From Verrucomicrobiota bacterium (lineage in GTDB: Bacteria; Verrucomicrobiota; Verrucomicrobiia; Opitutales; Opitutaceae): a stretch of 7,152 nucleotides of DNA. Of the stretch, positions 1 to 5,993 are shown piece by piece (position 1 is the stretch's first letter; every line of letters starts with the position of its first letter). Location of the stretch: positions 1 through 7,152 of the forward strand of contig JAEXPG010000362.1 in assembly GCA_023447015.1 (NCBI GenBank), in the 5' to 3' direction. The notes under the pieces are model-generated. The model ran no database searches and was not told where the DNA came from. It worked only from the letters and a program-made list of their open reading frames with translations. A program made the translations under genes and the position numbers.

Positions 1-635
1 GGCTTGAGCGCCTCGCGCAGCTCGGAGCCCGGGGTGCGCAGGCGGGAGATGTCGACGGGGTTGATGGCGTTGATGCCGTTCGGGATGAACGTGCTCTCGC
101 CCCAGCTGAGGACCTGGCGGCCGAAGCGGAGGTTCGCGCCCATGCCGGAGACGTCGAACTTGTAGCTCAGGTAGGCGTCGAGGAGGCTGATGTCGCGTTC
201 GGCCTTGCTGCGGCCGAGGTCGCTGAGCGGGACCCGCTGGTGCTCGCTGCGGCCGACCTCGAAATCCTTGAAGTAGGTGGCGCGGAAGAAGGCGGCGAGG
301 TTGCCGTGCTTGAGCTCGAGATCGTGGGTGCCCTTGAGAACCAGCGAGGAGAGGCCGCGGCCGTAGTTGAGGTTGCCGTCGTCGGTGTTGACCGACTGGG
401 CGGTGCCGGGGACGCCGTCGAAGACGGCGGATGTCGCGTAGAGATCGGGCGCCGGATCGTCGAGGCGGTAGGCTGCGCCGGCGGAGAGGGTGGAGTCGAA
501 ACTGCCCTTGATCTCCCCGAGCTCGAAGGTGAAGGCCCGGGCGGCGGTGGCGGCGAGGAGCGCACCGCCGGCGAGAAGCGAACCGGTGCGGAGGTGGGAT
601 CGGAGAACGGACGGTCCGGAGTGGGATCGTTTCAT
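1..635 (-). CDS. DUF1302-type outer-membrane protein, N-terminal part (cut by window start)
   Basis: The minus strand reads without a stop from an ATG at 635-633 to the window edge, giving about 211 residues and lacking the C-terminus. Residues 1-34 form a signal peptide: a basic start (MKRSHS), a hydrophobic Ala/Leu/Gly stretch at about 19-31, and an A-R-A cleavage site at 32-34. The mature protein begins FTFELGEIKGSFDSTLSAG. It continues with NTDDGNLNYGRGLSS, KGTHDLELKHGN and, near the cut, SWGESTFIPNGINAINPVD. I recognise this pattern as the DUF1302 family, large beta-rich proteins exported to the outer membrane, often encoded beside DUF1329 proteins. Their biochemical role is not established; a channel or a role in lipophilic-substrate handling are suggestions only. 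The partner gene, if any, would lie before position 1. No Shine-Dalgarno sequence precedes the start, but the signal peptide supports it. Family assignment is from memory of the motif pattern. Confidence 0.88.
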   Translation of the reverse strand, partial: MKRSHSGPSVLRSHLRTGSLLAGGALLAATAARAFTFELGEIKGSFDSTLSAGAAYRLDDPAPDLYATSAVFDGVPGTAQSVNTDDGNLNYGRGLSSLVLKGTHDLELKHGNLAAFFRATYFKDFEVGRSEHQRVPLSDLGRSKAERDISLLDAYLSYKFDVSGMGANLRFGRQVLSWGESTFIPNGINAINPVDISRLRTPGSELREALK

Positions 636-681
636 GGCGGGATACGGTTGACCTGGCGCGGGTAGTGCGAGGCAGCTCGTG

Positions 682-708
682 TTTATGGCAGAGGGGGCAA
701 AAAGCCAA
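682..708 (-). promoter_or_regulatory. weak sigma70-like promoter candidate for the DUF1302-type gene
   Basis: Read on the minus strand, TTGGCT (708-703) is followed after 15 bases by CATAAA (687-682). This would start transcription near 675, about 40 bases before the ATG at 635. The spacing is short and the boxes match only partly, so this is a tentative candidate. Confidence 0.22.
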
Positions 709-740
709 GCCGGCACACCGCATTACACAAGGCCGAAGGC

Positions 741-756
741 GGCGGCTGAGGCCGCC
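741..756. other. perfect 6-bp GC hairpin with TGAG loop
   Basis: GGCGGC (741-746), loop TGAG (747-750), GCCGCC (751-756). Four A follow on the plus strand. The T run is therefore on the wrong side for a minus-strand intrinsic terminator, and there is none on the plus strand. It could be a structured leader element or simply a by-product of GC-rich sequence. Confidence 0.35.
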
Positions 757-1006
757 AAAACCGAGACAGAAGGTGGCTTGCTGGCGACAGGTGAGCGGAG
801 CATACGCCGGCTTATCGAAGAAGGCCCGACACACCCGGGCATTCGCGGGAACGGCGCCGGCCGAAGGCACCGCCGGGCGACGCGGTGGAAGTTTCGGATG
901 GAAACGCGCGGTTGGGGCGGCCTAGCTTCGATGCGCCGCGACGGGATCGCCCACGATTCCCTCGGGGCCACTGCAAACCACAACCACCGAGAATCCGAGT
1001 CCCGCC

Positions 1007-1306
1007 ATGACCAGCACCTCAGACAATACGCAGCGACGTGATGCGTCCGCATCGGTGCAGGCACAGGGGGAATGGGTTCTCCGCAAGGCGGGCTCGGGCG
1101 AGTACATCGCCGAGTACGCGCGCTACCGCTGGGTGCATGCGCCCGACGAGATCCTTCCCGAGCTACGCTGGACCTGCGACCAGGCGAAGGCCAAACGGTG
1201 GACCGATCCCGCCGCAGTGAATGTCGTCCGCGCCGAACTGCTGAAGGCGGGCGTGGAGATCGAACTGCTGGCCGGCGGCGGGCGAGCGGTCGGCACCGGC
1301 GCCTGA
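1007..1306 (+). CDS. small hypothetical protein, 99 aa
   Basis: An ATG at 1007 opens 99 codons ending in TGA at 1304-1306. The first 18 or so residues are polar and probably disordered (MTSTSDNTQRRDAS). From residue 23 it becomes protein-like: GEWVLRKAGSGEYIAEYARYR, then RWTCDQAKAKRWTDPAAVNVV, then a helical KAGVEIELLAGG end. Alternating aromatic and charged residues followed by 'xxxAKAKRWxD' recall small uncharacterised domains of the 'WVVxDxxxGxYL...W...xAxRF' type, but I cannot name a family. There is one cysteine and no signal peptide or membrane segment, so it is presumably cytosolic. The second half uses mostly G/C-ending codons, as the neighbouring genes do, which argues that it is real. 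No Shine-Dalgarno sequence is present. It ends 75 bp before uvrA on the same strand and could be co-transcribed with it; a functional link is unproven. Confidence 0.68.
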   Translation: MTSTSDNTQRRDASASVQAQGEWVLRKAGSGEYIAEYARYRWVHAPDEILPELRWTCDQAKAKRWTDPAAVNVVRAELLKAGVEIELLAGGGRAVGTGA

Positions 1307-1381
1307 TCCGCCTCCGGCGGGCCGCGGTCGGGCGGCGAAACAACCGTTGCGCCGCGGCGGGTTTCGCGATGCTTTCGGCGC

Positions 1382-4252
1382 ATGGCGTCCGGCCTCGGCG
1401 AGTTCATCCACATCAAGGGCGCCCGCGAGCACAACCTCAAGAACCTCGAGGTGCGCATCCCGCGGGGAAAACTGGTCGTCGTCACCGGCGTCTCCGGCTC
1501 GGGCAAGTCCTCGCTCGCCTTCGACACGCTCTATGCGGAGGGCTACCGCAAGTACATGGAGAGCCTCTCGGCCGCCGCGCGCCAGATGCTCGAGCAGCTC
1601 AAGCGGCCCGACGTCGACTTCATCCACGGCCTCTCGCCGGTGCTGGCGATCGAGCAGCGCACCGGCGGCGGCTCGCCCCGCAGCACGATCGCGACGGTCA
1701 CGGAGATCGCCGACTACGCCCGCCTGCTCTGGGCGCTCAAGGGCGAGCAACGTTGCCCCGCCGATGGCGGCCGCGTGGTGCAGCATACGCTCGACGAGTG
1801 CGTGGAGAAGCTCCTCGCCGCCGCGCCCGGGCAGCGCGCGATGCTGCTCGCGCCGGTGATAACCGCGAAGGCCGCGGTGCTGCGCGACGAGCTGCCGCGG
1901 TTGCGCCAGCGCGGATTCCAGCGCGTGCGCATCGCCGGCGAGATCGTCAACCTCGACGATCGCAACCTCCTGCCGGCCGGGTTGAAGGAGGCGACGGTCG
2001 AGCTCGTGGTCGACCGGCTCGTCCTCAAACCCGACCAGCGCAGCCGGCTCGCCGACTCGATGGAGCTCGCGTTCCGCGAAGGGCAGGGGCGTGCCCTCGC
2101 GCTCACGCAGGCCGACAACGACGCGCCGTGGGTCGAGCACGGGCTCAGCCAGAGCCTCGCGTGCGAGGTGTGCGGCGCGACCTTCGAGAAGCTCACGCCG
2201 CGGCATTTCTCCTTCAACCACTCCGAAGGCGCGTGTCCCACCTGCGGCGGCCTCGGCCGGGCGCTGAAGTTCGCCGAGGAACTGGTCGTGCCGGATCCGG
2301 CGAAGTGCATCCGCGAGGGCGCGCTCAAGCCGCTGCGCATCGGCGGAAAGAACGTCATCATCAAGAACAACGCCCTGCTCAAGCAGCTCGCCGAGCAATT
2401 GCCCTTCGATCCGGAAACGCCGTGGCGCGAGCTGCCGGCGGAGGTGCGACAGGCGCTGCTGCACGGCGCCGGCGAGCGGCAGTTCACCTTCCGGCTCCGC
2501 CGCGGCGCAAGCGCGGAGAGCGGGCCGTTTCCCGGCGTGTTCGCGTTGCTCGACGAGGCGCGGCGCACCACCAGCAGCGACGGCTTCGCCGCGCGGCTGG
2601 CGACGTACCAGATCGCCGGCGACTGCCCGACCTGCCACGGCGCCCGGCTCGCGCCGGCCAGCGCGGCGGTGCTCGTCGCGGGGATGCGGCTGCCGGACTT
2701 CTTCGCGCTCGACGTCGAGCAGGCGCTCGCGTTCGTCGCCACGCTCGAGGGCAACGAGGCCGCGGTGGCGAACACCCCGCATGGCGAGGTCGTGGGCGGC
2801 ATCCGTCAGCGGCTGCATTTCCTCAACGAGACCGGCCTCGGCTACCTCACACTCGACCGCGAGTACTCGACGCTCTCCGGCGGCGAGGCCCAGCGCGTGC
2901 GACTGGCCACGCAGCTCGGCATGGGGCTGACCGGCGTCGTGTACGTGCTCGACGAGCCCAGCGTCGGACTGCACCCGCTCGACAACGAGCGGCTCCTGCA
3001 GTCGCTGGTCGAACTGCGCGACCGCGGCAACACGGTGGTGGTCGTCGAGCACGACGAGGACACGATGCGGCGCGCCGACTGGCTGCTCGAGCTCGGGCCC
3101 GGCGCCGGCGCCGAGGGCGGGCGGCTGTTGTTCGCCGGCACGCCGGCCGACTGCATGCGCGCGCCGATGGCGCAGTCGAGCACGGGGCCGTTCCTCGCGC
3201 GGAAGATGGCGGTGTCGAAGGACGCGAAGGACTATCCCGCCGACGACCGCTGGCTCACCGTGCGCGGTGCGCGCGAGCACAACCTGCGCGACGTGACCGC
3301 GGCGTTCCCCGTGGGCGTGTTCACCTGCGTGACCGGCGTGAGCGGCTCGGGCAAGAGCACGCTCGTCAACGACGTGCTCGCCGCGGCCGCGGCGCGGCGG
3401 CTCAACGGCGCGAAGGTCATCCCCGGCAAGCACAAGGCGATCGACGGCTTCGACCACTTCGACAAGGTCGTGCAGGTCGACCAGGAGCCGATCGGCCGCA
3501 GCCCGCGCTCGAACCCCGCGACGTTCACCAAGCTTTTCGACCGGCTCCGCGACCTCTTCGCGCAGGTGCCGCTGGCGAAGGTGCGCGGCTACAAGGCGAA
3601 CCGTTTCTCGTTCAATACCCGTGGCGGCCGCTGCGAGCGCTGCCAGGGCGACGGCCAGATCCGCCTCGACATGCAGTTCATGGCCGACGCGTACACCGAG
3701 GGCCCGAGCTGCCGCGGCCAGCGCTACAACCGCGAGACGCTGGAGATCCGATTCCACGGCTACTCGATCGCCGACGTGCTCGCGATGTCGGTGACCGAGG
3801 CGCGCCAGCTCTTCCGCAATTTCCAGCGGGTGGTGGAGATTCTGGACACGCTGGAGGCTGTCGGCCTCGGCTACCTCGCGCTCGGCCAGTCGGCCACGAC
3901 GCTCTCCGGCGGCGAGGCGCAGCGGCTCAAGCTCTCGCTCGAGCTGAGCAAGAAGCAGCAGGGCCGCTCACTCTACATCCTCGACGAGCCCACCACCGGG
4001 CTGCACTGGATCGACGTGCAGAAGCTGATGGATCTGCTCTTCAAGCTGCGCGACGCCGGCAACACGATCGTCGTGATCGAGCACAACCTCGACGTGATGA
4101 ACCTTGCCGACTGGATCATCGACCTCGGCCCCGGCGGCGGTCGCGCCGGCGGCGAGATCGTGTATGCCGGACCGCGGGAGGGCATCCTCGCCGCGGCGCG
4201 CAGCGTGACCGGCCAAGCCCTGGCGAAGTGGCGCCAGCACGCGGTGGCGTAG
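1382..4252 (+). CDS. uvrA: UvrA, excinuclease ABC subunit A (956 aa; altered C-terminal zinc module)
   Basis: Damage-recognising ATPase of nucleotide excision repair, which works as a dimer and loads UvrB; cytosolic and DNA-bound. Full length (E. coli UvrA has 940 residues). Half I: Walker A GVSGSGKSS at 36-44, UvrB-binding-type insert at about 131-250 (contains VVDRL), zinc module C261-x2-C264-x20-C285-x2-C288, CPTC at 415-418, ABC signature SGGEAQR 499-505, Walker B with D524-E525, and H557 in EHDED. Half II: Walker A 652-660, signature 842-848, D868-E869, H901. The C-terminal zinc module reads C751-x2-C754-x19-G774-x2-C777, so the expected third cysteine is glycine. Other family positions also differ: IEQRTGGGSPRSTIATVTEI stands where most UvrA have IDQKTTSRNPRSTVGTVTEI. 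It may therefore be a second, divergent UvrA paralogue (inference), although it keeps the UvrB-binding region that UvrA2 proteins lack. The start is the only nearby in-frame ATG and puts GAREHN where expected; no Shine-Dalgarno sequence is visible. Confidence 0.97.
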   Translation: MASGLGEFIHIKGAREHNLKNLEVRIPRGKLVVVTGVSGSGKSSLAFDTLYAEGYRKYMESLSAAARQMLEQLKRPDVDFIHGLSPVLAIEQRTGGGSPRSTIATVTEIADYARLLWALKGEQRCPADGGRVVQHTLDECVEKLLAAAPGQRAMLLAPVITAKAAVLRDELPRLRQRGFQRVRIAGEIVNLDDRNLLPAGLKEATVELVVDRLVLKPDQRSRLADSMELAFREGQGRALALTQADNDAPWVEHGLSQSLACEVCGATFEKLTPRHFSFNHSEGACPTCGGLGRALKFAEELVVPDPAKCIREGALKPLRIGGKNVIIKNNALLKQLAEQLPFDPETPWRELPAEVRQALLHGAGERQFTFRLRRGASAESGPFPGVFALLDEARRTTSSDGFAARLATYQIAGDCPTCHGARLAPASAAVLVAGMRLPDFFALDVEQALAFVATLEGNEAAVANTPHGEVVGGIRQRLHFLNETGLGYLTLDREYSTLSGGEAQRVRLATQLGMGLTGVVYVLDEPSVGLHPLDNERLLQSLVELRDRGNTVVVVEHDEDTMRRADWLLELGPGAGAEGGRLLFAGTPADCMRAPMAQSSTGPFLARKMAVSKDAKDYPADDRWLTVRGAREHNLRDVTAAFPVGVFTCVTGVSGSGKSTLVNDVLAAAAARRLNGAKVIPGKHKAIDGFDHFDKVVQVDQEPIGRSPRSNPATFTKLFDRLRDLFAQVPLAKVRGYKANRFSFNTRGGRCERCQGDGQIRLDMQFMADAYTEGPSCRGQRYNRETLEIRFHGYSIADVLAMSVTEARQLFRNFQRVVEILDTLEAVGLGYLALGQSATTLSGGEAQRLKLSLELSKKQQGRSLYILDEPTTGLHWIDVQKLMDLLFKLRDAGNTIVVIEHNLDVMNLADWIIDLGPGGGRAGGEIVYAGPREGILAAARSVTGQALAKWRQHAVA

Positions 4253-4294
4253 GCGGAATTCGGATTTCGGAATGCGGATTGCGGATAGCGGAAT
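4253..4294. repeat. six tandem 7-bp units, consensus KCGGAWT (last unit begins the decay)
   Basis: The units GCGGAAT, TCGGATT, TCGGAAT, GCGGATT, GCGGATA and GCGGAAT follow one another without a gap, starting at the first base after the uvrA stop codon. A further partial unit, GGCGGAG, follows. The core CGGA is invariant and the variable positions are the first base and the A/T bases. I recall similar heptamer runs from intergenic DNA of Verrucomicrobiota and Planctomycetota, where they are often mis-translated as Ile-Arg-Ile-Ser-type peptides. Function unknown. Confidence 0.85.
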
Positions 4295-4334
4295 GGCGGA
4301 GGGGCGGGAGCAGTGGCCGCAGACGGAAGGAAAC

Positions 4335-4362
4335 CGCTAATGCACGCTGATGGCCGCTAATT
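4335..4362. repeat. three 10-bp-spaced CGCTAATG-type units
   Basis: CGCTAATG (4335-4342), CGCTGATG (4345-4352) and CGCTAATT (4355-4362) repeat with an exact 10-base period, close to one helical turn. The run is preceded by GGAAAC. It is a different motif from the heptamer run 40 bp upstream. Similar (C/A)GCTAATG runs are, from memory, scattered between genes in Verrucomicrobiota. It could be a protein-binding array or a neutral dispersed repeat. Confidence 0.6.
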
Positions 4363-4477
4363 CGGAGGCCGGCGCTGGACTGCATTGGCTTCGGCTCGGT
4401 CGGGTGCGTGGACTGGCGCAGATGGTGCGAGCTTTTGGGTTATCTCGGGGGGGAGGCTGGCGCGGGTGGAATTGACA

Positions 4478-4499
4478 ACGCGCTTGAGGGCAAGCGTGT
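4478..4499. terminator. 9-bp stem-loop between convergent uvrA and lipoprotein genes
   Basis: ACGCGCTTG (4478-4486), loop AGGG (4487-4490), CAAGCGTGT (4491-4499). As plus-strand RNA all nine positions pair, with one G-U. As minus-strand RNA that position becomes an A-C mismatch. It lies between two convergent genes, 226 bp after the uvrA stop and 35 bp after the lipoprotein stop. No real T run follows on the plus strand; on the minus strand only TGTCAATT follows. A transcript-end or stability hairpin is plausible, but a classical intrinsic terminator is not shown. The remainder of 4363-4534 holds nothing I recognise. Confidence 0.4.
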
Positions 4500-4534
4500 C
4501 CGCCTACCGGCTCCCGGCAGAGGATTGCGGCAAC

Positions 4535-5179
4535 TCAACGGGGCGCCTCGGCGCGGTCGGGCTCGCGCATGAGACGGCGAAAACCGGGTTCCAAGCGAGC
4601 AAGCTGAGCCTTGAACTCCGGCAGGAGCGACTTCCGCAGGTCAAAGACGGCGAGGATGTAGGCGTCGTGAAACTGCTTGTCGGAGACTTTCTCCAGCGCG
4701 ATCCGAGCTCGGGTGAGCGTCTTGAAACGGTCTTTCCACCCAGGTGTGTCGAAACGGTGGATCTGGCCGCAGTTGCAGGGAAGCGTTTGCCTGGTCCAGT
4801 TGCCGTTATGCCACTGGAGCCTCTCCGTTCCGGTGCGATGGAGATAGAGGAACGCGGCGCGTGCGGTATTCTCGTTCTCGGCATCGACGCGACGCATGGC
4901 CTCGATCTGCGGAGCCCATTCTGGGTGCGTTGCGAGGGCGGAATGGTACAACTTCTCCTCGAAATTCCGGCAAACGGCGAAGTACTCGTCGAGCCAGCTG
5001 TCGACCGTCAGGAGGGCCAGCTGTGAAGAGCCGGATGTGGCCAAATCCACAGGTTTGAGCTGCACAGTCGTTCCCGGCGTAGCCACGGGCGTGATGGCGG
5101 CCGGCGGCGGTGCGGGCTCGGGCGTATGGGCGCAGCCGGCCAGCGCGAGGAGCGCAAGGAGGGGGAGATGGAGCCGCAT
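4535..5179 (-). CDS. putative lipoprotein of unknown function, 214 aa
   Basis: I place the start at the ATG 5179-5177 rather than an in-frame ATG 45 bases further upstream. From here the protein begins with a clean type II signal peptide: MRLHLPLLALLALAGC, with lipobox L13-A14-G15-C16, so it should be lipidated at Cys16 and membrane-anchored on the outside of the inner membrane. A Pro/Ala/Thr linker (17-45) leads to a mostly helical domain (about 53-205). It is rich in aromatic and charged residues (VDSWLDEYFAVCRNFEEKLY) and ends with a basic helix and an acidic tail. Besides Cys16 it has Cys70 and a C135-N-C137 pair. I recognise no family. About a fifth of its codons end in A or T by hand count, clearly more than in uvrA, which may indicate lower expression or a different history. 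GGAG lies about 13 bases before the start, rather far for a ribosome-binding site. It diverges from the FmdB-like gene, with a 174-bp gap. Confidence 0.8.
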   Translation of the reverse strand: MRLHLPLLALLALAGCAHTPEPAPPPAAITPVATPGTTVQLKPVDLATSGSSQLALLTVDSWLDEYFAVCRNFEEKLYHSALATHPEWAPQIEAMRRVDAENENTARAAFLYLHRTGTERLQWHNGNWTRQTLPCNCGQIHRFDTPGWKDRFKTLTRARIALEKVSDKQFHDAYILAVFDLRKSLLPEFKAQLARLEPGFRRLMREPDRAEAPR

Positions 5180-5317
5180 GCTGGTACGCAATCTCCGGTG
5201 ACCCTGGCTTCGAGCGCAACGCAAACCTCGGGCAGGGGGGCGAGGTGACCTTGTTCGTGGGGAGGTGGACGGTGCCGGGGAGACGGTGCGCGGGCGGCGG
5301 CGAAGGGCACTTGCGAC

Positions 5318-5345
5318 TTGTGAAGGACCGGGGGTGGCGTAGATA
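5318..5345 (+). promoter_or_regulatory. possible promoter giving a near-leaderless FmdB-like mRNA
   Basis: TTGTGA (5318-5323) is followed after 16 bases by TAGATA (5340-5345), a reasonable -35/-10 pair in otherwise very GC-rich DNA. Transcription would start near 5352, only a base or two before the ATG at 5354. That fits the lack of a Shine-Dalgarno sequence. It rests on pattern matching alone. Confidence 0.35.
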
Positions 5346-5353
5346 GCGCCAGC

Positions 5354-5920
5354 ATGCCGATCTACGAGTACTACTGCCCGGACAACAATCGGATCTACCA
5401 GTTTTTCGCGAAGACGTTGGCGCAGGGGCAGACCGTGCCGAAGTGCCCGGACAACCCGGCGTTTCGGATGGAGCGGATGATGTCGGCGTTCGCGATCACC
5501 GGGAAGAGCGAGCCGAAGACCGAGCCCGCGGAGGCGATGGAAGACGCCGCAGCCGGGATGACGGAGAACGGTGCGGGGGCGGGCGAGGAGCCGGAGATGG
5601 ATGCGCGGATGGATTCGGCGTTCGAGCAGATGGAGCGCGAGATGGACGGCGTGGACGAGAACGATCCCCGCGCGATGGGCCGGATGATGCGCCGCATGTC
5701 CGAGCTCACCGGTGAGAAGCTCGACGAGCAGATGGAGGAGGTCGTGCGCAAACTCGAGGAGGGCACCGACCCCGACAAGCTCGAGGCACAGATGGACCAG
5801 GCTTTTCCCGAAGGCCCGGAGGGTGGCGAGGCAATGGGCGGAGGCTTTGGTGGTATGGGCGGCTTCGGCGGCGGCCGTCGCGGCGCGCCGACACGGGATC
5901 CGCAGCTTTACGACTATTGA
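5354..5920 (+). CDS. FmdB-like zinc-ribbon-family protein with Met-rich acidic extension, 188 aa
   Basis: The N-terminus MPIYEYYCPD is the hallmark of the FmdB regulatory-protein/Zn-ribbon_8 family, whose members are usually short and carry two CxxC knuckles. Here both knuckles read CPDN (C8-P-D-N11 and C31-P-D-N34), so only two of four zinc-ligand cysteines remain. RMERMMSAFAITGK follows at 38-51. Residues about 55-155 are acidic and rich in methionine (about 18 Met in the whole protein), probably helical, with repeated xxMxxxM spacing such as MDSAFEQMEREMD. Residues about 159-176 are almost all Gly, Phe and Met, and the chain ends TRDPQLYDY. No signal peptide or membrane segment is visible, so it should be cytosolic. 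The role of FmdB proteins is poorly known; the first member was linked to amidase/formamidase expression. The phosphatase gene follows 73 bp downstream and may share its transcript. Confidence 0.88.
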   Translation: MPIYEYYCPDNNRIYQFFAKTLAQGQTVPKCPDNPAFRMERMMSAFAITGKSEPKTEPAEAMEDAAAGMTENGAGAGEEPEMDARMDSAFEQMEREMDGVDENDPRAMGRMMRRMSELTGEKLDEQMEEVVRKLEEGTDPDKLEAQMDQAFPEGPEGGEAMGGGFGGMGGFGGGRRGAPTRDPQLYDY

Positions 5921-5925
5921 GCGCG

Positions 5926-5943
5926 GGCCGGCGGCGGCCGGCC
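5926..5943 (+). other. 7-bp GC stem-loop between the FmdB-like and phosphatase genes
   Basis: GGCCGGC (5926-5932), loop GGCG (5933-5936), GCCGGCC (5937-5943), placed 5 bases after the FmdB-like stop. GGTTCCATTATT follows, which has no proper T run, so at most it is a weak attenuator or an mRNA-stability hairpin within a two-gene transcript. Confidence 0.35.
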
Positions 5944-5993
5944 GGTTCCATTATTGAGTTTCCAGCGGCGGCCGGTCGCGCCTTTCTCGCCGC

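Larger units (their letters stand above)
636..1006. other. 371-bp intergenic spacer between divergent genes
   Basis: The spacer separates the DUF1302-type gene (minus) from the 99-residue gene (plus), so promoters for both should lie here. It is less GC-biased than the genes. Several open frames cross it, but none has both a credible start and protein-like composition. I see one compact perfect hairpin (741-756), one weak minus-strand promoter candidate (682-708), and several GC-rich partial inverted repeats around 825-880. I see no tRNA, insertion-sequence end or riboswitch. Confidence 0.6.

Noticed and set aside
679..1041. 120-codon plus-strand frame inside the 636-1006 spacer
   Set aside because: It starts with GTG, has no ribosome-binding site, overlaps the start of the next gene, and its composition shows no hydrophobic core. 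I cannot exclude a small gene but do not support it.
1308..1320. Terminator after the 99-residue gene (CCGCC-TCC-GGCGG)
   Set aside because: The loop is only three bases, the stem five, and no T run follows; such small inverted repeats are expected by chance in DNA this GC-rich.
723..1343. 206-codon minus-strand frame across the spacer and the small gene
   Set aside because: Arg/Pro/Ser-rich low-complexity translation, overlapping the more protein-like 1007-1306 frame; no start signal.
1163..3757. 864-codon open frame on the minus strand, antisense to uvrA
   Set aside because: Composition is Arg/Ala/Glu/Val-rich, as expected for the complement of a GC-rich gene, and no motif is present, while uvrA on the other strand has every family motif.
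1072..4350. 1092-codon open frame on the plus strand
   Set aside because: It overlaps uvrA in another frame, is extremely rich in Arg, Ala, Gly and Pro, and matches no protein motif. It is a frame shadow caused by the high third-position GC of uvrA.
4253..4362. CRISPR-like array
   Set aside because: The 7-bp units are contiguous without spacers and the 10-bp units are too short; there are no cas genes.
4385..5026. 213-codon plus-strand frame antisense to the lipoprotein
   Set aside because: The minus-strand frame has a clear lipoprotein signal peptide and a natural end; this frame has neither.
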